From CAZKXU01 sp964556665 (GTDB lineage Bacteria; Bdellovibrionota_C; UBA2361; CAZKXU01), in the NCBI GenBank assembly GCA_964556665.1, contig CAZKXU010000009.1, forward strand, positions 1 to 53,581: DNA of 53,581 nucleotides, read 5' to 3'. A program made the translations under genes and the position numbers. Under the pieces are notes generated by a model, which searched no databases, was not told the origin of the DNA, and saw only the letters and a program-made list of their open reading frames with translations. The stretch's first letter is position 1. Each line of letters opens with the position of its first letter. Positions 35,190-43,699 of this stretch are shown here, one piece after another.

Positions 35190-36014
35190 ATGTTAGAGCT
35201 CTTAGATTATAACTTTATGCAGCGAGCCCTTGTGGCAGGAGCATTAGTCGGTATTGTATGCTCAGTTATGGGGGTCTTTGTAGTTTTACGGGGACTAGCT
35301 TTTATTGGGGCAGGACTTTCCCATGCCGCCTTTGCTGGGGTTGCTTTAGGACTGTTACTTGGAGTCGAACCGGTCTTGTCCGCATTTATATTCTGCTCAT
35401 TAGTTGCAGTTGGGGTAGGGCATCTTAGTCGCATCGGACATATTAAGGAGGATACCTCGATCGGGATTTTCTTTGCAGCTTCAATGGCGTTTGGAATATT
35501 AATAGTAGGACTGCTTAAGAACAAAAATATAGATCTGATGTCATATCTGTTCGGCAGCATTCTTACAATCTCAGATTACGACCTTTATCTAATAATTGTG
35601 CTTGGAGTAATAGTTTTATTTACTCTGTTTTTATTTTACAAAGAATTTGTAACTGTAATATTTGATGAGGAGCACGCGCTTCTCTGTAGGATGCCTGTAA
35701 AATTCCTCTCCTATCTGTTGTTGATTCTATTGGCAAGCTCAGTTGTAGTTTCGATAAACGTAGTAGGTGTAATACTAGTTTCAGCTTTAATAGTAATTCC
35801 TGCGGCTACTGCACTGCAGCTGGCGCGTGATTTTGATCGTGTCATGTTGATCTCAGGAGTTTTAGGGGTAGGGATGACTGAGTTTGGGTTACTTAGCTCA
35901 TACTGGTTAAATACAGCTCCAGGGCCTACAATCGTCTTATTTGCTACAGCTATTTTTGTTCTGGTAATAGCATATAAGGCTTGGAATAGATGCTGTGTTA
36001 GACCCAGTTCTTAG
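35190..36014 (+). CDS. Metal ABC transporter permease (ZnuB type)
   Basis: A 274-residue inner-membrane permease of the ABC-3 family with about eight hydrophobic segments. The conserved N-terminal VLRGLAFIGAGLSHAAFAGVA and the IKEDTSIGIFFAASMAFGI loops identify it. It begins 11 nt after the ATPase gene and completes a three-gene Zn/Mn importer (33572-36014). Substrate choice between Zn and Mn cannot be settled from sequence. Confidence 0.92.
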   Translation: MLELLDYNFMQRALVAGALVGIVCSVMGVFVVLRGLAFIGAGLSHAAFAGVALGLLLGVEPVLSAFIFCSLVAVGVGHLSRIGHIKEDTSIGIFFAASMAFGILIVGLLKNKNIDLMSYLFGSILTISDYDLYLIIVLGVIVLFTLFLFYKEFVTVIFDEEHALLCRMPVKFLSYLLLILLASSVVVSINVVGVILVSALIVIPAATALQLARDFDRVMLISGVLGVGMTEFGLLSSYWLNTAPGPTIVLFATAIFVLVIAYKAWNRCCVRPSS

Positions 36015-36068
36015 AGTGGTATGTTTGTTTAGCGCATATAGTCGTGGTAAATTATATACTTACTACTT

Positions 36069-36824
36069 ATGCTGAAATTAGATCCAGAATCAGGAGAGGC
36101 TGATGGGGGGTTATCAATCGTCCCCTTTTTAGAAAGATTAATTAGACCTAAACCGAACTTAGGACTAAGTAGTTTTCTCCTAACTAATATCCTAACGGCT
36201 GTGAGCTTTGGTCGAAATAATATTACTCCGCTATCGATAATTCCTATAAATGAGACCCTCAATCCGAAGCCAAGAAGAGGTAGTGAGATAGCCTCTGATG
36301 CTGTTCAGCTCTCAGACTTTCCTCCAGATTCTGAGGAGCGTACCTGTACTGAAGCAGAGTTAGTTAAGCATATTACAGAGGGGCATTTCATGCCGCTAGT
36401 ATTAGATTCTTATGGTGTGCCGCGCTTTGATATTGAACTTGCAAAATTACGAGGATTCTCTCTGCAAGCTGTTGTTGAAGCAGCTTATCAGGTTCTAGCT
36501 AGTGGATACTCGAATGAGGGTAAATTTTCCACGACGCATGAGGGAAGTGAGAAGATACTTAGCGCATCTTTTTCTAGTCACAACATTGAGTATCTAACAG
36601 AGCAACAGAAGGGCACAATCGTAAAGACATTAATGCTTATTGAAGATTTAGGTGTGGGAAGAGTGGATTGGAGACGAGTTACAAAATTAGTGCCTAGCGC
36701 TCCATTTGTTAACCTTGATCTTGAGAGAGATGCACCACACGGCGGACTGAGCTGGGCGAATTCGTTCAATAATAATACACTCTTTAATATCATCTTTCAG
36801 ACTATTTATAATAAAGATTTATAG
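36069..36824 (+). CDS. Hypothetical protein (251 aa)
   Basis: No family is recognised. It has no signal peptide or membrane helix. The first 100 residues are Pro/Asn-rich and probably flexible. About residues 105-230 are helical, including FDIELAKLRGFSLQAVVEAA. A TATACT -10-like box ends 8 nt before the ATG, without a convincing -35. It lies between the metal importer and the R2-like diiron gene on the same strand. Base composition is like its neighbours. Confidence 0.5.
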   Translation: MLKLDPESGEADGGLSIVPFLERLIRPKPNLGLSSFLLTNILTAVSFGRNNITPLSIIPINETLNPKPRRGSEIASDAVQLSDFPPDSEERTCTEAELVKHITEGHFMPLVLDSYGVPRFDIELAKLRGFSLQAVVEAAYQVLASGYSNEGKFSTTHEGSEKILSASFSSHNIEYLTEQQKGTIVKTLMLIEDLGVGRVDWRRVTKLVPSAPFVNLDLERDAPHGGLSWANSFNNNTLFNIIFQTIYNKDL

Positions 36825-36869
36825 TTAATTCTACTTAGTAGCATATTATTTTTATATAGCATTTAATGT

Positions 36870-37784
36870 ATGGCTATATCTTTCCAAAGAGAGAGGCAGA
36901 GCTTTCCAAATACTGACCTGCGATTAGATGCTTTCGCAGCACGATATGAAGAGCATTATACACAAAATTCTAGATGGACTATCTCTGACCTTTCGTTTAG
37001 CCGTGATGTTGGAGCGTGGAATGAGCTGACTGTTAAACGTAAGGCAGTGCTCGCTTGGGTGGTAGAGAGGTTCTTCTATGGTGAAAGAGTTGGTACCGCT
37101 GTAAGTGCTCGTTTTGTGGAATTTCTCAGAGCGCAAAGTAGCAGCCCGTTATCTTCCTATTATGAGAAGCTGGACCGAGATGAAGGTAAACATAGCGTAT
37201 CATGTGATAGCTATCTTCAGGCTGTAGGGGCAGGGAATGAGGCCCGTACAGCAGCGAGAACGCCTGCCTTCTCGACTCTCTTTGATGACTATCTTAAAAA
37301 TAGGATGGCGCACTTAGAAAGTGAGCCTACTAAGGAAAATCTAATAAGATTTCTTGTTGCCTACCATTTTGTTGCTGAAGGTCTGGCAGCGATGGTTGGT
37401 ATTGTTGGGATTCGCAGAGCGTTTGTACGTGATGGTATCAATCTTCCTGCCATGACTGATCTCTTTCAGAAGATTGGAGTAGATGAATGTAGGCATATAG
37501 CGCTTGGTATTGAAGCTTTAAGGCTTGTTATAGGATTTGAGAGGTCGCCACGTGCCGGATTAAACGGTTTAAAAATCATGATCTCAGAATTGAGGTATGG
37601 GCTCAGGCTCGCCAGAGCAGTTTCAAAAGATACCTTTGAACATTTCGATCCGTTTCCGTTCGCAGTTAAACGTAAGGAGTTAATATTTGCAGTAATTCAT
37701 CATGTTATCGATTGGATTAAAAGAACATGCAAACGTGGAGCCCCTAAACATTTTGAAAGGGTGATTGGGCTTGATTTAGGTTAA
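36870..37784 (+). CDS. Ferritin-like / R2-like diiron protein
   Basis: A 304-residue helical protein with a complete set of carboxylate-bridged diiron ligands in the R2/ferritin-like order: Glu72 (FYGERVG), Glu105-x2-His108 (RDEGKH), Glu170 (VAEGLA) and Glu206-x2-His209 (VDECRH). This pattern occurs in class I ribonucleotide reductase small subunits, R2-like ligand-binding oxidases and related oxygenases. I cannot tell whether it is a true NrdB; the radical-bearing Tyr is not obvious and no nrdA is adjacent. It probably activates O2 with two metal ions. It sits one gene after a Zn/Mn importer, which could matter for a Mn/Fe cofactor. It has no signal peptide. Confidence 0.75.
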   Translation: MAISFQRERQSFPNTDLRLDAFAARYEEHYTQNSRWTISDLSFSRDVGAWNELTVKRKAVLAWVVERFFYGERVGTAVSARFVEFLRAQSSSPLSSYYEKLDRDEGKHSVSCDSYLQAVGAGNEARTAARTPAFSTLFDDYLKNRMAHLESEPTKENLIRFLVAYHFVAEGLAAMVGIVGIRRAFVRDGINLPAMTDLFQKIGVDECRHIALGIEALRLVIGFERSPRAGLNGLKIMISELRYGLRLARAVSKDTFEHFDPFPFAVKRKELIFAVIHHVIDWIKRTCKRGAPKHFERVIGLDLG

Positions 37785-37819
37785 TAGTCGGAATTATCCT
37801 GAGAGAGGAGAGTGATCTA

Positions 37820-37918
37820 ATGAGGAAAGGTGAGTTGTTGGCTAATTTAATCTGGCCAGCCTTGATTGTTATAGCAATACTTGCAACATGGGTTCTTAGC
37901 CGCTCACCCTTCGGGTGA
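37820..37918 (+). CDS. Small single-pass membrane protein (32 aa)
   Basis: ATG at 37820 with an unusually good ribosome site (GAGAGGAGAG at 37803-37812). The 32 residues are a basic start (MRKGELLANL) and one hydrophobic helix (IWPALIVIAILATWVL). It is 35 nt downstream of the R2-like gene on the same strand, so co-expression is likely. It is too short to recognise. Small membrane proteins of this kind often modulate an enzyme or transporter. Confidence 0.5.
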   Translation: MRKGELLANLIWPALIVIAILATWVLSRSPFG

Positions 37919-38370
37919 ATTCGCAAACTTGATAAAGCTGTGTGTTTTCGGGCATTTTTCGCCTTTTCTTAGTTCGAACTGCTCCTTCTAGGATTATGCA
38001 CTGATGGCCACCTCGCTGTATCTTCAATAATGATGTTTAAATTATATTCATTGGGATCCAGGACCTACAATCATAATGAACTGCACGATATTCTATGAGT
38101 AAGCTGAGTAAAGCATAAGGCCGCATAGCCTATTCGATTCCCCCAAACGCCCTTAAATACTCTCCACAGATATTTTTCACGCAGCCTAGCAAATTCTCCA
38201 ACTACTTTTTTTCTGACCGCCAGAGCGCGGATTAATTAAAAAATATCCTTTTTGTCATCGCTTCACTCATTGCTAAAGATTAGACAGCAAGAGCTACTGC
38301 ATCAAGATAGTATTACTAGTTGAGTAGGTCGTAAGGAATTGGTGTAAAAGGAGCTATTTGCCAGAAGGAT
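37919..38370. other. Intergenic stretch with no recognisable gene
   Basis: No supported gene. On the minus strand, about 38095-38230, a frame without a start codon encodes a Lys/Arg-rich stretch ending in a hydrophobic patch. It could be the decayed C-terminus of a lost gene, but I do not recognise it. The composite repeat begins at 38371. Confidence 0.3.
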
Positions 38371-38530
38371 CTGAGACCGCGGACGCGCCTGGGCAGTGCA
38401 CAGCACTGCTACCAGGCAGCGTAAGATAAATGCTTGCGAAGCAAGCTTCAACAAGTCCACGCGAAGCGTGGTCCAGCCCGCTACGCAGCACCATAAAATT
38501 TGTTTGCGGGCAAGATGCCCGCGGTCCCAG
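38371..38530. repeat. Composite 160-bp inverted-repeat element, copy 2
   Basis: Same layout as 6163-6323: an outer arm CTGAGACCGCGG (one mismatch to the usual CTGGGACC) with partner CCGCGGTCCCAG, and the same three inner hairpins in the same order. The GCTTGCGAAGCAAGC hairpin is identical and CCACGCGAAGCGTGG differs by one loop base. In the first hairpin this copy extends the stem (GCAGTGC/GCACTGC) relative to copy 1. Confidence 0.9.
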
Positions 38531-38563
38531 TTGGGAAATAATTTATGCTCCAGAGCGCTAGCA

Positions 38564-38891
38564 TTAAGATACAGATTTAAATACAACCTCAAGCAATGCG
38601 TTTCGATCGATGAATTGTAGAGGCCCATCTAATAGATCTAAACCTTCGGCAGCTTGCATCGTCTTAGCTATAGTGTCTGAGCTAACATTCGCCAGCAGCA
38701 TATATATTACGTGCCAATTCGTATCCTTGTTTACAGAGAACGCCGTTGGAAGCGCTATCACCGGTAAGTTCAGTAAGCAGTCCTATAGTAACTGTTTTAG
38801 TATCTGCAAGAGCTGGAACTGCAGAGGTAATAATTAGAGACAATGATAATGATAACTTGAAATTATTATAAATCGTCATATTGTTGTTCAA
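38564..38891 (-). pseudogene. Periplasmic (branched-chain amino-acid type) binding protein, internally deleted
   Basis: The minus strand from 38891 (TTG) or 38879 (ATG) encodes a signal peptide (SLSLIITSAVPALA) and the first mature residues VTIGLLTELTGDSASNGV, then YELARNIYAAGEC, typical of LivK-like binding proteins. A TAG follows at once. In another frame, 38564-38716 encodes a C-terminal-like piece (SDTIAKTMQAAEGLDLLDGP, then LQFIDRNALLEVVFKSVS). About 280 central codons are missing between them. It is a broken gene, with a large internal deletion plus a frame change, not a small real protein. Confidence 0.75.
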
Positions 38892-38949
38892 TATAACACA
38901 TCAGCTTGCTAATCTTAAAGTAAAACTTATACCTTCACCTGCGATTAGG

Positions 38950-38978
38950 TTGAATCTTGATCGTTAATCGCCTACACT
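38950..38978 (+). promoter_or_regulatory. Predicted mutL promoter, TTGAAT-N17-TACACT
   Basis: The -35 box is at 38950-38955 and the -10 box at 38973-38978, with the ideal 17-nt spacer. Eight bases separate it from the ATG at 38987. There is no ribosome site. This would drive the mutL-miaA-accA-infA operon. Confidence 0.55.
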
Positions 38979-38986
38979 TAGTTCTT

Positions 38987-40708
38987 ATGTCTAAGATAGC
39001 TGTTTTGCCCGATCATATCGTTAATCTTATCTCAGCAGGCGAGGTGGTTGAGCGTCCGGCCTCAGTTGTGCGTGAGCTTGTAGACAATTCCCTAGATGCC
39101 GGAGCAACTGAGGTTCAGATCTTTATAGAAGGAGGCGGCCAAAATCTAATAAGAGTTGTAGACAATGGACAGGGGATGGGGCGTCAGGATGCGCTACTTG
39201 CATTTGAGCGGCACGCAACATCAAAGATAAAATCCGAGTCAGATTTAGATGGCATTTTGACCCTTGGTTTTCGAGGAGAGGCGCTGCCATCAATAGCAGC
39301 GGTGTCAAAACTTAAATTAAAGAGCCGCTCACAGCTAGACGAGGTTGCTACAACTGTATTAATAGAGGCCGGAGAGCTAATTGATTGCTCCGAAACGGCC
39401 GGGAATGTTGGTACTGATATAGAGGTTCGACATCTCTTTTATAACACACCTGCAAGAAGAAAATTCCTGCGACAACCTAAAACAGAGGAATCTAGAATTA
39501 AGCATTGGTTAAAGCATTATGCGCTTAGTCGCCCTGAAACTCAGTTTAAGCTTTTCTTTGATGGGAAGCAGGTCTTAACCCTATTAGTTAAAGGCTCAGC
39601 ATTAGAGCGAGCAGCGGAGATCTTTGACTTTGATGGAGTTGAGGTAAGGGGAAGATTTAAAACTATTCTAGTTAACGGATTGATCGCGCACCCTTCAATG
39701 GCACAGTACGACCCCGGCTCCTTGGCTATACTTGTAAATGGCAGACTTGTGCAGGATCGGATGATTCTTAAGGCGGTTAAGGAGGGATTTGATTCGACTC
39801 TAAAGCGTCAGGAGATTCCGGTTGGGTTTATTCATATAGAGCTTCCGCCAAGTGCAGTAGATGTGAATGTCCACCCACAGAAGAGTGAGGTTCGTTTTAG
39901 TGCATCGCAGGAGGTGTTTTTGGCGGTGCGTGAAGCGGTCTTACGAGCTGTGCATAAGTTCAATACACCACTTAATCTTCCAAATAACACACAGAGTCAG
40001 TCAGAGCAATCTAGTACTGCTCCTTTAGAAATTCCAAGGATGCAGAGATTCGATTTTACTTCGTCTATCGCAAGTCAGAACAATTGGGTGCCGTTAGCAG
40101 TGCGGACTGAAGCGGAAGAGCCGTTTAGATTTTCAGATCTTAGGTATGTGGGTCAGATTCTGAGCTGTTATCTTTTGTGTGAATACGCTGAGAAGCTGTA
40201 CGTAGTTGATATGCATGCCGCGCATGAGCGCTATAATTATAATCTGGTACGGAACGGTTATAGAAATAAGAGTATCTCTTCGCAGGGGAGTTTGATACCA
40301 CAGACTATTGAATTAGGAAGCGGTCTTCAAAATATAATCAGGAATGAAGCTCTATTTACTCAGTTTGGTTTTGAGATCGAGCCTTTTGGTGAAAGTGCTG
40401 TGCTCGTAAGGGCTGTGCCTGCACTCTTGGTCGGACGTGATATTCTTCCGCTGTTTAAAGAGATTGCTGCGATAGAATATGACTGTGAGGCTCAAGGTAA
40501 ATTCGAGGAGGTTATCGATAAGATCTCTGCCCGCATCGCCTGTCATGCCAGTATTCGCTCCGGCAAGGAGATGAAAAGTGAAGAGGTGTATGCATTGTTT
40601 AATGCCATGGATCGTACCGAGTTTAGCGCTGCCTGTCCGCACGGCCGGCCGGTTATCGTCTCCTTTAGCGCTGCAGATATAGAGAGGTGGTTTGGACGGG
40701 ATCGTTAA
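38987..40708 (+). CDS. mutL: DNA mismatch repair protein MutL
   Basis: Couples MutS mismatch recognition to strand excision. The N-terminal GHKL ATPase motifs are GEVVERPASVVRELVDNSLD, DNGQGM and GFRGEAL. The C-terminal domain shows the endonuclease landmarks ACHASIRSGK, CPHGRP and FGR. The metal-binding motif reads DMHAAHERYNYN, so the last Glu of DQHA(x)2E(x)4E is Asn and Gln is Met. The start is the ATG at 38987; an upstream in-frame start would overlap the promoter. It is 573 residues, slightly short but complete. Confidence 0.97.
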   Translation: MSKIAVLPDHIVNLISAGEVVERPASVVRELVDNSLDAGATEVQIFIEGGGQNLIRVVDNGQGMGRQDALLAFERHATSKIKSESDLDGILTLGFRGEALPSIAAVSKLKLKSRSQLDEVATTVLIEAGELIDCSETAGNVGTDIEVRHLFYNTPARRKFLRQPKTEESRIKHWLKHYALSRPETQFKLFFDGKQVLTLLVKGSALERAAEIFDFDGVEVRGRFKTILVNGLIAHPSMAQYDPGSLAILVNGRLVQDRMILKAVKEGFDSTLKRQEIPVGFIHIELPPSAVDVNVHPQKSEVRFSASQEVFLAVREAVLRAVHKFNTPLNLPNNTQSQSEQSSTAPLEIPRMQRFDFTSSIASQNNWVPLAVRTEAEEPFRFSDLRYVGQILSCYLLCEYAEKLYVVDMHAAHERYNYNLVRNGYRNKSISSQGSLIPQTIELGSGLQNIIRNEALFTQFGFEIEPFGESAVLVRAVPALLVGRDILPLFKEIAAIEYDCEAQGKFEEVIDKISARIACHASIRSGKEMKSEEVYALFNAMDRTEFSAACPHGRPVIVSFSAADIERWFGRDR

Positions 40709-41747
40709 TAAAGAGCCGATACTCATCGTTTCAGGCCCGACAGCCAGCGGAAAAAGCGTCTTGGCGGTACGGCTCGCACAGGCCTTGAATGGGGATATTG
40801 TTAATATAGACTCTGTTCAATTCTATCGCGGCTTTGAAATCGGAGCGGCAAAACTTCCTCTTGCCGAACGGCAAGCGGTAGTACACCATCTTTTAGACAT
40901 TGCTGGGCCGCAGGAGGAGATTGATGCAAGTAAGTTTACGACTCTTGCAGCACAGATAATATCAGGATGTAGTGCTAGTGGAAGAGTCCCGATCTTTTGT
41001 GGAGGAGGAGGGTTGTATGTTACAGCCTTACTACACGGTTTAGCTACTTTGCCTAAGGGTGATAAGTCCGGTAGGGCTAAACATGATGAGGCTAGTTCGG
41101 AAGATCTTTATAAAAGACTTGTTGAGCTAGATCCCATAAGAGCTGAGAAGCTGCATCCGAATGATAGAGTTCGTATTATAAGAGCACTAGAGAGCTTTGA
41201 GTTATCGACTGAAGCGCCATCTGCTGCTCAGCAGCGGCACGGCTTTAACTTGGCAGTAAATCATGCGCTAATGCTTGTAATAGTATGGCCAAGAGATCTT
41301 CTGTACGAACGGATTGATTCTCGATCTAAAAAGATTATTGAAGAAGGTTTGTTAGATGAGCTCTCTGTTCTAATGCAGGAATATACGGAATCGCATCAGG
41401 CGCTTAAGTCTATCGGGTATGCCGAAGGTCGGGAGCATCTGAGTGGTAGGTTGGCTAGGGATCTGCTGCTGCCGAAGATATCTCAGCACACCCGTAACTT
41501 TGCTAAACGACAGATGACATATTGGCGCAACGAGCCTGCTAAGCGTGGTTGGATAGTCCGCCCAAGAGCTGAAGATCAGAATGTTAAAGAGATAGATATC
41601 GGAAAAGTCATCGGACGCTCTACTCTTAGCGGTTTTAGGGCATTTTCATGGGGTATGGAAAGACTTGTTAAAGAGGTAAAACAGCGCTTATCCGATAGTT
41701 TTACAGCTAATGAGGTTTGGTATATAAATGGTGAGGCCTTATTATGA
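40692..41747 (+). CDS. miaA: tRNA dimethylallyltransferase
   Basis: Adds a dimethylallyl group to N6 of adenosine 37 in tRNAs reading U-starting codons. The P-loop GPTASGKS lies at residues 14-21, then DSVQFYRGF and the conserved DVGAAKP-like block (IGAAKLP). Thr/Arg motifs in RIIRALE and the C-terminal QTRNFAKRQMTW-like block (HTRNFAKRQMTYWR) follow. The start is TTG 40692 with a GAGAGGTGG ribosome site, so it overlaps mutL by 17 nt. At 351 residues it carries about 40 extra C-terminal residues. Confidence 0.95.
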   Translation: MDGIVNKEPILIVSGPTASGKSVLAVRLAQALNGDIVNIDSVQFYRGFEIGAAKLPLAERQAVVHHLLDIAGPQEEIDASKFTTLAAQIISGCSASGRVPIFCGGGGLYVTALLHGLATLPKGDKSGRAKHDEASSEDLYKRLVELDPIRAEKLHPNDRVRIIRALESFELSTEAPSAAQQRHGFNLAVNHALMLVIVWPRDLLYERIDSRSKKIIEEGLLDELSVLMQEYTESHQALKSIGYAEGREHLSGRLARDLLLPKISQHTRNFAKRQMTYWRNEPAKRGWIVRPRAEDQNVKEIDIGKVIGRSTLSGFRAFSWGMERLVKEVKQRLSDSFTANEVWYINGEALL

Positions 41748-42727
41748 CGATAGGACATCCACTTGATTTTGAAAGACCTTTAGTTGAACTTGAGAATCTG
41801 CTCGAGGTATTACGCAATGAGATTGCAGCAGGAGACGAGAGCCGCACGAAGGAGTACGCCGATCTTGAATCCAAAGTAACAAAAATGCGTACCGATATCT
41901 ATGGCAAGCTCACACCGTATCAAAGGGTGCAGCTCTCACGACACTTCGATCGTCCGTTTACTCTGGACTATATCCGCATGATAGTTAAGGACTTTGTTGA
42001 ATTCCATGGGGACAGGCTCTTTCGCGATGATCCTGCAATTGTTGGTGGTACCGGCAGAATTGATGATTTTAAAGTCATGATTATAGGGCATCAAAGAGGG
42101 CGTACAACGCAGGAACGATTGAAGCGTAATTTCGGTATGCCTCAGCCTGAAGGATATCGCAAGGCGCTACGTCTCTTTCGTTTGGCGGAGAAATTCGGAT
42201 TGCCTATCATAACCTTAATTGATACACAGGGAGCTTACCCCGGACTTGAGGCTGAAGAGCGAGGTCAGGCAGAGGCGATTGCTCGCAACCTGTCAGAGTT
42301 ATCAGAGCTTACTGTGCCTGTTATTAGTGTGGTGATAGGGGAAGGTGGAAGTGGCGGGGCGCTTGCTTTAGGCGTCTCTGATGTTATACTAATGTTAGAG
42401 AACGCGTGTTATTCCGTAATTACACCTGAAGGCTGTGCCTCAATATTGTGGCACCATGATCGGGATGAAGCGCCTCAGGATCAGGCCTCGTTAGCAGCAG
42501 AGATGCTTAAGCTTACCGCCTTAGATCTGAAGCGCTTAAACGTGATTGACGAGATTGTGCCGGAGCCGCCAGGAGGCGCCCATAGCCAGCATCAGGAGGC
42601 GGCAGAAAATCTTAAGACGGTCTTGGTAAGGAATTTAGAGCAGCTTGCAACTCTCAATGTCGGAGAGTTACGGGATAAGCGTTATAAGAAGTTTAGAAAA
42701 ATGGGCCCTTTTACAGATCGAGCATAA
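41744..42727 (+). CDS. accA: Acetyl-CoA carboxylase carboxyltransferase subunit alpha
   Basis: Together with AccD transfers CO2 from biotin-BCCP to acetyl-CoA, the first step of fatty-acid synthesis. The crotonase-like fold is visible as IGHQRGRTTQERLKRNFGMP, LIDTQGAYPGLEAEERGQ and IGEGGSGGALALGV, the oxyanion region. It is 327 residues, normal. The ATG overlaps the miaA stop (ATGA). accD is not in the window. Confidence 0.97.
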   Translation: MTIGHPLDFERPLVELENLLEVLRNEIAAGDESRTKEYADLESKVTKMRTDIYGKLTPYQRVQLSRHFDRPFTLDYIRMIVKDFVEFHGDRLFRDDPAIVGGTGRIDDFKVMIIGHQRGRTTQERLKRNFGMPQPEGYRKALRLFRLAEKFGLPIITLIDTQGAYPGLEAEERGQAEAIARNLSELSELTVPVISVVIGEGGSGGALALGVSDVILMLENACYSVITPEGCASILWHHDRDEAPQDQASLAAEMLKLTALDLKRLNVIDEIVPEPPGGAHSQHQEAAENLKTVLVRNLEQLATLNVGELRDKRYKKFRKMGPFTDRA

Positions 42728-42731
42728 ACTT

Positions 42732-42977
42732 ATGGCAAAAGATGGAATTCAGATGAATGGCGTCGTTAAGGAGTGTTTCCCTAACACTACGTTCAAGATT
42801 GTTTGTGATAATGGGCATGAGCTGTTGGCCTACCTTGCCGGTAAAATGCGCCGTTTCTATATTAAAGTATTGCCAGGGGATAAGGTTGTTGTCGAGATCT
42901 CTCCATATGATCTAACCAAAGGTAGAATTATTAAGCGTATTATTAATGGCCGTGTTGAAGGACCAGAAGGCGCGTAG
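42732..42977 (+). CDS. infA: Translation initiation factor IF-1
   Basis: An 81-residue OB-fold protein that occupies the ribosomal A site during initiation. The start MAKDGIQMNGVVKECFPNTT and the core KMRRFYIKVLPGDKVVVEISPYDLTKGRI are classic IF-1. It is a few residues longer at the C-terminus than the usual 72. It lies 4 nt after accA, so it is probably translated from the mutL operon message. No separate promoter or ribosome site is evident. Confidence 0.95.
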   Translation: MAKDGIQMNGVVKECFPNTTFKIVCDNGHELLAYLAGKMRRFYIKVLPGDKVVVEISPYDLTKGRIIKRIINGRVEGPEGA

Positions 42978-43036
42978 TTGGCTCTCCGCACATCTCCGTT
43001 AGATTCAGACTCTGTTCGCCATAGTATACGTATAAC

Positions 43037-43330
43037 TTATAATTTTTTTGGCCATCTCCGCCTAGCATGCATAAATGCGAGTATTTCAATCTTCTCACGT
43101 TTTACTCTATAGGGAAGGAGGAATGAAGTGCCAGTAAGGAGGAGTTCGCGAGTATCCTTTATTCTACCTATGCGCCCCATTTCTGGATGTGCAGATAGCA
43201 ACTCTAAAGCCTTTTTCAACTTAATGGCAGTTACTGCTATCAACTCTCGATCGTTAATTAGGAGATATTCACGGGCTCTTCTTAGGTCGGATAGGGCGTT
43301 TTCAGTCCAAGCGATTATCATAGTTGCCAT
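43037..43330 (-). CDS. RelE/ParE-type toxin
   Basis: A 97-residue toxin of the ParE/RelE superfamily: an N-terminal hairpin of helices (WTENALSDLRRAREYLL, then LIAVTAIKLKKALELLSAHP), the GRIGRIKDTRELLL strand and a basic C-terminus (FMHARRRWPKK). ParE proteins inhibit gyrase and RelE proteins cleave mRNA; the sequence fits ParE slightly better. The antitoxin gene is just upstream on the same strand. The ATG at 43330 and a second in-frame ATG at 43321 are both possible. Confidence 0.85.
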   Translation of the reverse strand: MATMIIAWTENALSDLRRAREYLLINDRELIAVTAIKLKKALELLSAHPEMGRIGRIKDTRELLLTGTSFLLPYRVKREKIEILAFMHARRRWPKKL

Positions 43331-43385
43331 TTGTGACCGCTCGGCCTCTCATATTTTCGAAATTGTAATGGGTGTAGCTGTATGG

Positions 43386-43622
43386 TTACCGCCATTTCTT
43401 TAGTTCACGCGTAACTTTAGCAGGAGAAGCGAATTTGCCCGTGTCTGCATCCCTAATCCCTTCGTCGATATGCATAAGCATCCAGTCATTTAGTTCAAGA
43501 TAGGCCTTAATAGCCTCATCTATTACAAAACTTCGATCGCGATCAAGTGACTTAGCAATCGAATCCAAGGCGTCTTTTTTTTTATTGTCAAGTCTAAAGC
43601 TAATTAGTGATTTATCACGCAT
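43386..43622 (-). CDS. Ribbon-helix-helix antitoxin
   Basis: A 78-residue DNA-binding antitoxin: the N-terminal ribbon SLISFRLDNKKKDALDSIA, then a helix-turn-helix region DRDRSFVIDEAIKAYLE, with a polar C-terminal tail that would wrap the toxin. The ATG at 43622 is favoured over a TTG two codons upstream. The gene pair should be autoregulated from the AT-rich region at 43623-43660. The pair sits between infA and DUF971. Confidence 0.85.
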   Translation of the reverse strand: MRDKSLISFRLDNKKKDALDSIAKSLDRDRSFVIDEAIKAYLELNDWMLMHIDEGIRDADTGKFASPAKVTRELKKWR

Positions 43623-43629
43623 ATACAAT

Positions 43630-43658
43630 ATATTACTATATAATACATGATATTACAA
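43630..43658 (-). promoter_or_regulatory. Predicted toxin-antitoxin promoter, TTGTAA-N17-TAATAT (minus strand)
   Basis: On the minus strand the -35 is at 43653-43658 and the -10 at 43630-43635, with 7 nt to the antitoxin ATG. The surrounding AT-rich short inverted sequences could be the autoregulatory operator. Confidence 0.4.
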
Positions 43659-43699
43659 GAGCTTCTAATGTAATGTTGTCATTTAATCTTTAAGTAGCA

